Positions 8,830-16,424 of a stretch of DNA of 64,000 nucleotides are shown piece after piece. The DNA is from Mesonia algae (GTDB lineage: Bacteria; Bacteroidota; Bacteroidia; Flavobacteriales; Flavobacteriaceae), in contig NZ_QKYV01000001.1 of the NCBI RefSeq assembly GCF_003253545.1, positions 392,574 through 456,573 of the forward strand, read 5' to 3'. The first letter of the stretch is position 1. Each line of letters starts with the position of its first letter. The notes below the pieces were generated by a model, which worked only from the letters and a program-made list of their open reading frames with translations, made no database searches and was not told where the DNA came from. Position numbers and translations under genes: made by a program.

Positions 8830-9460
8830 GAAAAAGAAATTTTACGTCGTCTGGAAAGGAAACAAAACTGGTATTTTTGAATCTTGGGAAGATTGTAAAG
8901 CTGCCATTAAAAGTTTCAAAGGGGCTCAATACAAGTCTTTCCCTACTTTTGCAGAGGCAAAAAAAGCATTTAATGGCGCTTACGCGGATTTTATCACTTC
9001 CAAGAAAAATAAAAACAAACCTTCTCCGCTTCAGCAAAAAAAAGTAGCAGAAGAAGTCAATTTTCATTCTATTGCTGTAGATGCTGCCTCTAGCGGAAAT
9101 CCTGGTAAAGTAGAATACCGCGGTGTAGATACTCAAACCAAAAAACAGCTCTTTCACCAAGGACCTTTTGCTCAAGGCACTAACAATATTGGTGAATTTC
9201 TAGCTTTAGTACACGGCTTGGCTCTATTAAATAATCAAAAAAGCGATAAAGTTATTTACTCTGATTCTAAAATAGCGATGAGTTGGGTGCGCAAAAAAAA
9301 TTGCAATACCAAATTACCTCGAAGTAAAAAGAATGCCGATATTTTCGCTTTAGTAGATCGTGCCGAAGCTTGGCTAAATACCAATCGAGTAGCTACTAAA
9401 GTGCTCAAGTGGAATACTAAAGAATGGGGTGAAATTCCTGCAGATTTTGGAAGAAAGTAA
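8822..9460 (+). CDS. rnhA: Ribonuclease H with N-terminal viroplasmin (hybrid-binding) domain
   Basis: 212 residues. Residues 4-48 form the viroplasmin-type hybrid-binding domain (YVVWKGNKTGIF, SFPTFAEAKKAF); residues 75-212 are RNase HI, with catalytic acids in AVDAASSGNPG, NNIGEFLALVHGL and IYSDSKIA. It removes the RNA strand from RNA:DNA hybrids. The ATG overlaps the purN end by 8 bases. Its last nine codons (EIPADFGRK, stop) are repeated at 10225-10255, marking one edge of an insertion. Confidence 0.94.
   Translation: MSKKKKFYVVWKGNKTGIFESWEDCKAAIKSFKGAQYKSFPTFAEAKKAFNGAYADFITSKKNKNKPSPLQQKKVAEEVNFHSIAVDAASSGNPGKVEYRGVDTQTKKQLFHQGPFAQGTNNIGEFLALVHGLALLNNQKSDKVIYSDSKIAMSWVRKKNCNTKLPRSKKNADIFALVDRAEAWLNTNRVATKVLKWNTKEWGEIPADFGRK
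9430..9456 (+). repeat. Direct repeat, left copy (3' end of rnhA)
   Basis: 27 bases identical to 10225-10251, both followed after one mismatch by TAA. Sequence starts TGAAATTCCTGCAG. This copy is the genuine end of rnhA. The two copies are 795 bases apart. Confidence 0.95.
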
Positions 9461-9470
9461 GCTTAAGTAA

Positions 9471-9503
9471 AAAATCGTCAACACTCGGTTGACGATTTTT
9501 TTT
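9471..9503 (+). terminator. Rho-independent terminator after rnhA
   Basis: 12-base perfect stem (AAAATCGTCAAC / GTTGACGATTTT) with a 5-base loop, followed by a T run. An A run precedes it, so it could also act on the minus strand for the 9519-9848 gene. Confidence 0.85.
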
Positions 9504-9518
9504 ATATTATTTAAAATT

Positions 9519-9848
9519 TCAGTGTAAATTGACAAAAATGATAACTATCATAAAGTAAATACAAGCAGAATAGATTATTCTTTGAATAGAGCCATTTTGT
9601 TTGTACATCTCATAATTCAGCCATAGATTCATAGCTAAAAATGGAATTAATATTATAAGAACTATCAGGCTTATCAATTTCATATTAATTAAAAATAGCA
9701 CTAACATCGCAACTACGGATTGCAAGAAAAATAAGCTTTTTCCAAATTTTATTTTCGCCAATATTTCCTTATTACTCTCGTATTCCTTATAAAAATAAAA
9801 TAAAGATGCTAAAAAAATTATAATCAAAAAATTAGTATTTCCCTGCAT
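9519..9848 (-). CDS. Hypothetical small membrane protein within the rnhA-end insertion
   Basis: 109 residues, almost wholly hydrophobic, with about four predicted membrane segments (for example FLIIIFLASLFYFY, FFLQSVVAMLVLFLI, LIVLIILIPFLAM, ACIYFMIVIIFV) separated by short charged loops. I recognise no family. It lies inside the segment bounded by the rnhA-end repeats and downstream of a broken Cys-rich frame on the same strand. A small polytopic protein after a small Cys-rich peptide recalls peptide/immunity pairs, but nothing in the sequence proves this. Confidence 0.55.
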   Translation of the reverse strand: MQGNTNFLIIIFLASLFYFYKEYESNKEILAKIKFGKSLFFLQSVVAMLVLFLINMKLISLIVLIILIPFLAMNLWLNYEMYKQNGSIQRIIYSACIYFMIVIIFVNLH

Positions 9849-9887
9849 GATCCACTCAATCTTATTATATATTAAAACTTAAAAAAA

Positions 9888-10202
9888 TTAATAACCACTC
9901 ATATTAGGATTGTCACAACAGGTATGTCTATCAATTGCTAGCCCTGTAGCTAAAACCGCATCACCACCTGCCTTTGCACAACAAGCTGACATATATGTCA
10001 CTTTTCATAATGATATTGCTGACCAATACGCTACAGCAGTATCACAATTATAATGAATTCCACTCATATCATCATTAAATTGATCATCACATTGATTAAA
10101 TATTGCTTTACCGCCATCGCAAGGTAAGTTAGATCTTACTATTAACACATTATAAACGGCACTCTGAATAAATTTGAAAAAAGGATAAGCTTTATACTGT
10201 CT
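9888..10202 (-). pseudogene. Broken Cys-rich coding remnant, one in-frame TGA and no start
   Basis: Reading the minus strand from 10202 gives a coherent frame: ...NLPCDGGKAIFNQCDDQF, then HYNCDTAVAYWSAISL, an in-frame TGA at 10007-10005, then VTYMSACCAKAGGDAV, ending RHTCCDNPNMSGY and TAA at 9888. There are eight Cys, including two CC pairs, and no Met before residue about 50, so the 5' end is missing. The composition is unlike chance AT-rich translation. I do not recognise the family. It could be a broken secreted peptide or peptide precursor. The upstream edge of the insertion (10225-10251) is where the truncation lies. Confidence 0.55.
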
Positions 10203-10224
10203 TTAACATTTTTTAAAAACAATT

Positions 10225-10251
10225 TGAAATTCCTGCAGATTTTGGAAGAAA
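10225..10251 (+). repeat. Direct repeat, right copy of rnhA 3' end
   Basis: Identical over 27 bases to 9430-9456 and again followed by TAA after one mismatch. It encodes the same EIPADFGRK end but has no gene attached, and abuts the end of the PepSY gene. Confidence 0.95.
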
Positions 10252-10260
10252 ATAAACTAC

Positions 10261-11388
10261 TTATTTTTTCTTCTTCTTATAATTTCTTCCGTACCACATT
10301 AAAAATCCGGTAACGGGTAAACTTGCAGTCAACAGACTTATAATAAAGGCCAAGATTTTTCCTGCTATACCTCCAATGGCACCTATGTGAATATCATAAT
10401 TCATTCGCAGTACTTTATCAGATAGTTTAGCGTCTTTATATTTCCCGTAAATTCCTGGAGTTTCAATTTCTTCTAAGGTATGCTGATCAAAAAAACGATA
10501 ATCATTATTATAATAAAGGCCTTCGCTATTTGCTAATTCTACATATATACTTTCATCTTCGTCATGAGGGTAATGTAATTCATAAGAAACCGCGTTGGGC
10601 GACTCTTTCATTAATTTTACAATTAACCGATCAATAGGTTTTTCTTGTGTTACTAGTTTTAGAGGAGCACTATTATTATCAGGAATGATAAAACTAGCTT
10701 CTTTTTCTCCTCCTATAGATTTATATACCACATATTTTAACCAATTGTAAGAAATAACAGAACCCGTAAAAGCTAACACAAAAGCTAATGAACATATATA
10801 AAATCCTGTAATAGCATGTAAATCATAATTTTTACGTTTCCACTTGGTGTTTTTTTTCCACTTAAATTTGAGTCGCTGATCTAAGTTTTTACGCTTTTTT
10901 GGAAACCATACTACAATCCCCGAAATGATAATCAATAGGAATATTAATACTGAAGCCGACACTAATTGTTCTCCAATTTCTTTAGGAAGCCACATACGAA
11001 TATGCCCTTTTAGAATAAACGCAAAGAAACCACTCATATGATCTTTCACTTCTATTACTTCACCAGAATAGGGATTCAAAAAAACACTTTGGTAAAATTC
11101 TGGTTCGGCATCATAAAAAATCACCTCTACAGGCTGAGCTCCATGTTCAAATAAAACTCCGTGTATACTTTGATTGGGAAATACCTCTTTAGCAAATGTT
11201 TTAGCTTGAGTAGGAGTAAGTATAGGTTGGTCTTGAAGGCTTACCTGCACAGAATCATCTAACAAGCTTTCTATTTCTTCTTTAAACGCCCAACAACAAC
11301 CTGTTATGGCAACCACAAAAACTACAATCCCAGTGACTAACCCAAGGTATTTGTGCAATTGAAAAAAAATCTTTTTTGTAGAAGCCAT
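10261..11388 (-). CDS. PepSY-associated TM-helix protein (PiuB-like), iron uptake
   Basis: 375 residues. Four membrane helices are visible: YLGLVTGIVVFVVAITGC near residue 14, VSASVLIFLLIIISGIVVW near 145, FYICSLAFVLAFTG near 197 and the C-terminal ILAFIISLLTASLPVTGFLMW. Periplasmic PepSY-like segments lie between. HKYLGL and HAITGFY place conserved His in the membrane, as in PepSY_TM proteins that are thought to reduce ferric siderophores at the inner membrane. It follows the siderophore receptor by 15 bases and is surely co-transcribed. The reductase role is inference from the family. Confidence 0.88.
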   Translation of the reverse strand: MASTKKIFFQLHKYLGLVTGIVVFVVAITGCCWAFKEEIESLLDDSVQVSLQDQPILTPTQAKTFAKEVFPNQSIHGVLFEHGAQPVEVIFYDAEPEFYQSVFLNPYSGEVIEVKDHMSGFFAFILKGHIRMWLPKEIGEQLVSASVLIFLLIIISGIVVWFPKKRKNLDQRLKFKWKKNTKWKRKNYDLHAITGFYICSLAFVLAFTGSVISYNWLKYVVYKSIGGEKEASFIIPDNNSAPLKLVTQEKPIDRLIVKLMKESPNAVSYELHYPHDEDESIYVELANSEGLYYNNDYRFFDQHTLEEIETPGIYGKYKDAKLSDKVLRMNYDIHIGAIGGIAGKILAFIISLLTASLPVTGFLMWYGRNYKKKKK

Positions 11389-11403
11389 AACGGATGGTGG
11401 AGT

Positions 11404-13827
11404 TTAAAATTTGTAAGCTACTTTAGCTAATAGAGTTCTTGGAGTTTGTGGACTAATAGTGGTCCAACCTTTATAATACTCTTTATTAAAAGCATTATTT
11501 AATTTTAAGCTAAGACTGTACTTTTTAGCTTGATAATAAATACTTGCATTAGCAATAGTATATGAGGGTAAAATAAACTCTCCAGTAGAAACATAGTTAA
11601 TAGCAAATCTTTCACTTGCACCATTAATACCTGCACCAAAACCTAAACCTTTAAACTTCCCATTTGTAAGCTCATAATTTGCCCACGCATGGTAAAGACT
11701 TTCTGGTCCTGCTTCTAATGGTCTCTTATTTAGGATTTCCAAATTGTCAGATTTTGTGGTTTCACTATCATTATAGCTATAACCCGCTCTTATATTTAGT
11801 CCTTTTATAGGATTAGCATTTAACTCTATCTCAACTCCTCTACTTTCAACCTCACCACCTTGAATTTTATTAAAAAGAGAGTTAGGGTCTGTTATAACTC
11901 TATCTTTAACCTTAATATCATAATAACTAATGGTGGCATTTAATCGGTTGGTAAATAAGTTTGTTTTTACCCCAAACTCCATTTGGTTTGCTTGTTCTGG
12001 ATCAAATGTTTTTAAAGTTTGAGCTCCTTGATCTGGATCACCTACTAATTTTGGAGCAACATTCGTAAACCCGTTTTGATAGTTTGCAAAGACAGAAAGT
12101 TGCTCTTCTATAGGCTGATAAACCAATCCGACTTTTGGTGATAAAGTGGTTTGATCATAATTATCATCTTCTACCAAAATATCTCCATCATTATTAAAAT
12201 GATCTAAACGAACTCCTACCATCGCAGATAATTGCTTGGTAATATTCACAACATCTGAAACATAGAAACTATAAGTTTCATATTTAGATGTAGCGTTGTT
12301 TATAGGTTGGTTTTCTAAAACACTATCTACACCAGAAGTAGATAAAGGAGAAAAAACATCTTCTACTACATCTAGAGTTAATGGATTATCTCCATTTGAT
12401 AGTCCTTCTGGAGTTACATTTCCGTAAAAAGCGAATTTCGAACTATTATCAGTTTCTTTTGCCGTAAAGTAATCTAAACCAATTACCATTCGGTTTCTTA
12501 AAGATCCTAATTTAAAATCCCCAATAAAATTTTGCTGAATATCTGTAGTTTGTGTGTTAGAATTTTGTTTACTCAAGAATCTAGAAAAAGTATCATCTCC
12601 TAAGGTTCCGTAATCAATTAAATAAGTATAATATCCTTTTGTAGAAGTATTACTTCTAGACAATAAGGTTTGAGATTTCCATGAGTCGCTTAACTTATAA
12701 TCAGTCTCAAAACGGTAATTTTGATTAGGATTTTCTAAGGTCAAATCATTACTTGTAAATGAAAGTTTATTGTTGTAGTTAAGCTCATTTAAATCCTGAG
12801 ATTCTGTAGGGGCGCTTCTATTTAAGAATAGAAACATAGGATTAGTTTGTTCGGCTTGAGTGATTTCAGCATAAAAAGAGAACGATAATTTATTATTCAC
12901 TTTATATGACAAAGAAGGAGCTACAAAAAAAGATTTACTAAAACCTGCATCCTGAAAGCTTTGCTGTGAAGTATAAGCTGTATTAACTCTAAAATAAATG
13001 TTATCCTTTTCGCTTAAAGCGGAATTCACATCGGCCACGACTTGATTAAAGCCATAAGAGCCGGCAGTATAAGAAATTTGTCCTCCAGTTCCAACATATG
13101 GTTTTTTTGTCACCACATTAATTAAACCTCCATAAGAGCTCACTGCATTACCAAACAAGGTAGCCGAGGGTCCTTTTAAAACCTCTATTCGCTCAATATT
13201 CGCTGGATTAATTGTTCCATTAGTTAAACCTGGCAAACCATTGACCAATTGCGGCTGAACAGAAAACCCTCTTAAAGAAAAGTAACCTGCTCCATCCCCT
13301 CCTCTACCTGTAGAAGTCCACAACTGCTCTACCCCAGTTGCATTTTTTAATGCATCATCAAAATTAGTTACTACTTGCGATTCTAATAATTCATTTGTTA
13401 CCGTACTATATACCTGTGTGTTTTCTAAATCTTTTAAAGGCAGTTTAGCGACATAAGCCGTTTGTTTTCTAGAAAATTTATTCCTTCTTTCACTTTTAAT
13501 AATTACTTCATTCAAAATCTCATTTCCTTCATACAAAACTATGCTCCCCAAATTTTGATTGCTTCCGTTAAACACTTCTACATTTAATTCTTTAGTTTTA
13601 TAACCTAAATAAGTTACGGTTACTTTATAATTCCCCACAGGAACTCGTTCCAACAAAAATGTACCATCTTCCCGAGTTTGAGCACCTATATTTTGAGAAT
13701 TAATCACCACGTTAACTCCCGCTAATGCTTGCTGTTGGTTATTGGCTATTTTACCTGAAATTGTAGAGGTTTGCGCTACAACACCAACCGAAAATAATAA
13801 AGCTAAAAGAAAACAAAAATTTCTCAT
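11404..13827 (-). CDS. TonB-dependent siderophore receptor
   Basis: 807 residues. A signal peptide (MRNFCFLLALLFSVGVVAQ) leads into a carboxypeptidase-regulatory-like domain (about 20-105, SGKIANNQQQALAGVNV), then a plug with GPSATLFGNAVSSYGGLINVVTKKP (written here only in part) and a beta-barrel that ends in aromatic KVAYKF. SLRGFSVQP and the overall plug match FhuA/FpvA-type ferric-siderophore receptors. It imports an iron complex across the outer membrane using TonB energy. It has a good promoter just upstream and is followed by the PepSY gene. The ligand cannot be predicted. Confidence 0.93.
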   Translation of the reverse strand: MRNFCFLLALLFSVGVVAQTSTISGKIANNQQQALAGVNVVINSQNIGAQTREDGTFLLERVPVGNYKVTVTYLGYKTKELNVEVFNGSNQNLGSIVLYEGNEILNEVIIKSERRNKFSRKQTAYVAKLPLKDLENTQVYSTVTNELLESQVVTNFDDALKNATGVEQLWTSTGRGGDGAGYFSLRGFSVQPQLVNGLPGLTNGTINPANIERIEVLKGPSATLFGNAVSSYGGLINVVTKKPYVGTGGQISYTAGSYGFNQVVADVNSALSEKDNIYFRVNTAYTSQQSFQDAGFSKSFFVAPSLSYKVNNKLSFSFYAEITQAEQTNPMFLFLNRSAPTESQDLNELNYNNKLSFTSNDLTLENPNQNYRFETDYKLSDSWKSQTLLSRSNTSTKGYYTYLIDYGTLGDDTFSRFLSKQNSNTQTTDIQQNFIGDFKLGSLRNRMVIGLDYFTAKETDNSSKFAFYGNVTPEGLSNGDNPLTLDVVEDVFSPLSTSGVDSVLENQPINNATSKYETYSFYVSDVVNITKQLSAMVGVRLDHFNNDGDILVEDDNYDQTTLSPKVGLVYQPIEEQLSVFANYQNGFTNVAPKLVGDPDQGAQTLKTFDPEQANQMEFGVKTNLFTNRLNATISYYDIKVKDRVITDPNSLFNKIQGGEVESRGVEIELNANPIKGLNIRAGYSYNDSETTKSDNLEILNKRPLEAGPESLYHAWANYELTNGKFKGLGFGAGINGASERFAINYVSTGEFILPSYTIANASIYYQAKKYSLSLKLNNAFNKEYYKGWTTISPQTPRTLLAKVAYKF

Positions 13828-13862
13828 TCTATACTTAGACTAAATTTAAATAATTTTGGCTG

Positions 13863-13893
13863 CAAAAGTAATAGGGTTTATTCTCTCCTGCAA
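13863..13893 (-). promoter_or_regulatory. Promoter of the siderophore receptor operon
   Basis: On the minus strand, TTG (13893-13891), a 20-base spacer, then TACTTTTG (13870-13863), matching TTG/TAnnTTTG. A TAGTCTAA element (13842-13835, minus) lies between it and the ATG where a metal repressor could bind. Confidence 0.65.
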
Positions 13894-13947
13894 GCTATTC
13901 TTAATAAATCTAAATAAGCTAATTTATTTGAAATTTTAATTAGCAGT

Positions 13948-15720
13948 TTAAAGCATACTTATCAACTTATTTTTAATGGTCTCATTAGAAATCCCGGCTA
14001 AATCTTTTAGCTCTTCTGTAGTACCTTGATGGATAAATTTATCTGGAATACCTAAACTTTCAACTTTACCTGCAAAATTTTCTTCCAGTGCTATTCGGGA
14101 AATCTCTTCCCCTATTCCTCCTTTTATACTTCCGTCCTCAACTGTTAAGATGTGCTGGTGTTGTCTTAATGTTTTTTTTATCAAATCTAGATCTAGCGGC
14201 TTTATAAATATTAGATCTGTTAATGTAAAATTTGAAGGGTCTTGAGTTTTCTGTATGGCTTTTTTAGCATCTGCAACACAAGAACCAACAGCAATTACTG
14301 CAATTTTGTTTCCGCTAAGGAGAGTTTTAGATTTCCCTAACTCCAATTTTTTAAATTCTTTTCGCCAATCTTTATCTTGACTTCTTCCTCTTGGGTAACG
14401 TATCGCAATAGGGTTTTCAATTCCTAAAGAAACAGTATAAAGAAGGTTTCTCAAATCTGAGGCATTTGATGGACTGGCAATAATAATATTAGGAATACAA
14501 CGCAGATAAGCAATATCAAATACTCCGTGATGGGTAGCTCCGTCTTCCCCTACTAGTCCCGCCCTATCTATACAAAAAATGACTGGTAAATTTTGTAAGG
14601 CTACATCGTGAATCACTTGATCATATGCTCTTTGTAAAAAAGTAGAATAAATAGCACAATAAACAATCATTCCTTGTGTTGCCATTCCCGCCGAAAGTGT
14701 AACCGCATGTTGTTCTGCGATACCTACATCTAATGCTCTTTCAGGAAATTTTTGCATCATATATTTTAATGAGCTTCCTGTAGGCATGGCTGGAGTAATC
14801 CCTATGATCTTTTCATTTTTTTCGGCTAATTCTAACAATGTAAGACCGAATACATCTTGATATTTTGGCGGAAGGTTTTTATCTAAAGTATCGATCAACT
14901 CTCCCGTTCTTTTATCAAATTTCCCAGGAGCGTGATATTTTACTTGGTCTTCTTCTGCCTTTTGTAAACCTTTTCCTTTCTTAGTAATGACATGTAAAAA
15001 TTTAGGCCCTTCTACTTTTTCCATTTCCGCGAAAGCGCCAAGCAATTCTTCAAAATTATGCCCATCAATAGGGCCAGAATAATGAAAATTTAAAGCTTCA
15101 ATCATATTTGCTTGCAACGGACGTTTGTCTACAGTTGCTTTCAATAAATACTCTTTTAAAGCTCCAACACTAGGATCTATTCCTATAGCATTATCATTTA
15201 AAATCACCCAAAGGTTGGCACTTGTAACTCCTGCGTGGTTAAGACCTTCAAACGCCATTCCACTAGCAATAGAAGCATCCCCTATAACTGCAATATGTTT
15301 TTTTTTGTGCTCGCCCTTTAATTGAGAAGCCAACGCCATTCCTAAAGCCGCAGAGATAGATGTAGAACTATGCCCAACTCCAAATGTATCATATTCACTT
15401 TCCGACCGCTTTGGAAATCCGCTAAGGCCGTTTAATCTCCTATTGGTTTCAAAATTATCTCTTCTTCCTGTTAGAATTTTATGTCCGTAGGCTTGGTGAC
15501 CCACATCCCAAATTAATTGGTCATATGGAGTATTAAAGTAATAATGTAATGCAATTGTGAGTTCTGTTACGCCCAAACTTGCACCAAGATGCCCTTCTTT
15601 GGTCGAAACTATATCTATAATAAATTCTCTAAGCTCTCTGGCTAAAAAACTCAACTGCTTTTTATTAAGCTTCCTTAAATCTTTGGGAGAATTGATCTGT
15701 TTTAAAAAGGCACTTTCCAT
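13948..15720 (-). CDS. dxs: 1-deoxy-D-xylulose-5-phosphate synthase
   Basis: About 590 residues. Condenses pyruvate and glyceraldehyde 3-phosphate, using thiamine diphosphate, as the first step of the MEP isoprenoid pathway. Seen in order: DVGHQAYGHKILTGR, the ThDP motif GDASIASGMAFEGLNHAG with NDNAIGIDPS, then the pyrimidine-domain DVGIAEQHAVTLSAGMA and DRAGLVGEDGATHHGVFD. I start it at the ATG 15720 (MESAFLK) because the TTG at 15729 overlaps a -7 promoter box. At 590 residues it is short against the usual 620-640, in line with what is common in this group. Contains one copy of the TTCCGCGAAAGCG repeat. Confidence 0.95.
   Translation of the reverse strand: MESAFLKQINSPKDLRKLNKKQLSFLARELREFIIDIVSTKEGHLGASLGVTELTIALHYYFNTPYDQLIWDVGHQAYGHKILTGRRDNFETNRRLNGLSGFPKRSESEYDTFGVGHSSTSISAALGMALASQLKGEHKKKHIAVIGDASIASGMAFEGLNHAGVTSANLWVILNDNAIGIDPSVGALKEYLLKATVDKRPLQANMIEALNFHYSGPIDGHNFEELLGAFAEMEKVEGPKFLHVITKKGKGLQKAEEDQVKYHAPGKFDKRTGELIDTLDKNLPPKYQDVFGLTLLELAEKNEKIIGITPAMPTGSSLKYMMQKFPERALDVGIAEQHAVTLSAGMATQGMIVYCAIYSTFLQRAYDQVIHDVALQNLPVIFCIDRAGLVGEDGATHHGVFDIAYLRCIPNIIIASPSNASDLRNLLYTVSLGIENPIAIRYPRGRSQDKDWRKEFKKLELGKSKTLLSGNKIAVIAVGSCVADAKKAIQKTQDPSNFTLTDLIFIKPLDLDLIKKTLRQHQHILTVEDGSIKGGIGEEISRIALEENFAGKVESLGIPDKFIHQGTTEELKDLAGISNETIKNKLISML
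15025..15037 (+). repeat. Iterated palindromic motif TTCCGCGAAAGCG (in dxs)
   Basis: Exact copy of a GC-rich motif found also at 17990, 38443 and, with G for A, at 53824 and 58835. In dxs the complement encodes A-F-A-E. Confidence 0.7.
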
Positions 15721-15726
15721 ATCTTG

Positions 15727-15734
15727 CAAAGGTA
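15727..15734 (-). promoter_or_regulatory. Putative -7 element of dxs (TACCTTTG)
   Basis: Exact TAnnTTTG on the minus strand, 6 bases before the ATG at 15720. It argues against the upstream TTG as start and suggests a leaderless or nearly leaderless mRNA. No TTG -33 element is apparent. Confidence 0.45.
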
Positions 15735-15758
15735 AAACTTGTCACGAAATAATTACTT

Positions 15759-16202
15759 ATGCTTACTCCTTTTGATGATACCTATTTTATGAAAAAAGCT
15801 TTACAAGAAGCCGAAACTGCTTTTAACAGAGGAGAAATACCTGTAGGATGTATTATCGTTAGCCAGAATACTATAATTGCCAAAGGACATAACTTAACAG
15901 AAATGCTTCAGGATGTCACCGCACACGCTGAGATGCAAACCATTACTGCAGCTGCAAACTACCTTGGCGGAAAATACTTAAAAGACTGTACGATGTATGT
16001 AACTTTAGAGCCTTGCCAAATGTGTGCAGGCGCTTTATATTGGAGTCAAATATCTAAAGTAGTAGTTGCTGCAGAAGATACTGAGCGTGGTTATCGCGCT
16101 CAAGGCGGAAAAATTCACCCTAAAACAAAAATTTCGTTTGGATTATTAGCTGAAGAATCTTCTAGATTACTTCAGAGCTTTTTTAAAAGCAAAAGGAGAT
16201 AA
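15759..16202 (+). CDS. tadA: tRNA-specific adenosine deaminase (TadA family)
   Basis: 147 residues. Zinc-dependent deaminase with HAEMQ (His ligand and proton-shuttle Glu, about residues 53-57) and PCQMCAGAL (two Cys ligands, about 86-94). These are the TadA signatures; TadA makes inosine at tRNA-Arg position 34. KALQEAETAFNRGEIPVGCIIV is the usual N-terminal region (quoted in part). A strong terminator follows and tRNA-Asn lies just beyond on the other strand. A general nucleoside deaminase role cannot be excluded. Confidence 0.9.
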   Translation: MLTPFDDTYFMKKALQEAETAFNRGEIPVGCIIVSQNTIIAKGHNLTEMLQDVTAHAEMQTITAAANYLGGKYLKDCTMYVTLEPCQMCAGALYWSQISKVVVAAEDTERGYRAQGGKIHPKTKISFGLLAEESSRLLQSFFKSKRR

Positions 16203-16228
16203 GCACTTCATTTTAATAATATAAATAA

Positions 16229-16262
16229 AAAAGCCTTACATTTCTGTAAGGCTTTTCTTTTT
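16229..16262 (+). terminator. Bidirectional terminator between tadA and tRNA-Asn
   Basis: Perfect 12-base stem AAAAGCCTTACA / TGTAAGGCTTTT with loop TTTC, T-rich on both outgoing strands. It serves tadA on the plus strand and tRNA-Asn on the minus strand. Confidence 0.88.
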
Positions 16263-16263
16263 G

Positions 16264-16337
16264 CTCCTCTTCTTGGGCTCGAACCAAGGACCCTCTGATT
16301 AACAGTCAGATGCTCTAACCAACTGAGCTAAAGAGGA
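16264..16337 (-). tRNA. tRNA-Asn (anticodon GTT)
   Basis: 74 bases on the minus strand. The acceptor stem TCCTCTT pairs with AAGAGGA, the D arm is TAGCTCAGTTGGTTAGAGC, the anticodon stem TCTGA/TCAGA encloses the loop CTGTTAA, and the T arm has GGTTCGAGCC. The 3' CCA is not encoded. The anticodon GTT reads Asn codons. Confidence 0.95.
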
Positions 16338-16424
16338 GTTTATGTCTTTGCCTCACAATAACTGCTTAGCGGATGCAAATATAAAACCTTTTTTAGTTTG
16401 CGCAAACATTTTTTTAATTTTTTT

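Larger units (their letters stand above)
9457..10251. mobile_element. Small insertion (about 795 bp) at the 3' end of rnhA, bounded by 27-bp direct repeats
   Basis: The last nine codons and stop of rnhA recur exactly 795 bases downstream, right before the convergent PepSY gene. The simplest reading is that DNA was inserted at the rnhA 3' end with duplication of the target, as happens at integrase attachment sites, so the outer copy is the ancestral gene end. The segment holds a hairpin, a 109-residue membrane protein and a broken Cys-rich frame. No integrase or transposase is present. A tandem duplication followed by deletion would give a similar footprint. Confidence 0.6.

Noticed and set aside
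8819-9175. 118-residue minus-strand frame opposite rnhA
   Set aside because: It lies wholly against the well-supported rnhA gene and its composition is that of an antisense shadow.
16396-16408. Palindrome GTTTGCGCAAAC near the rseP end as a terminator
   Set aside because: It has no loop to form a hairpin of useful size, although a T run follows it; left uncalled.
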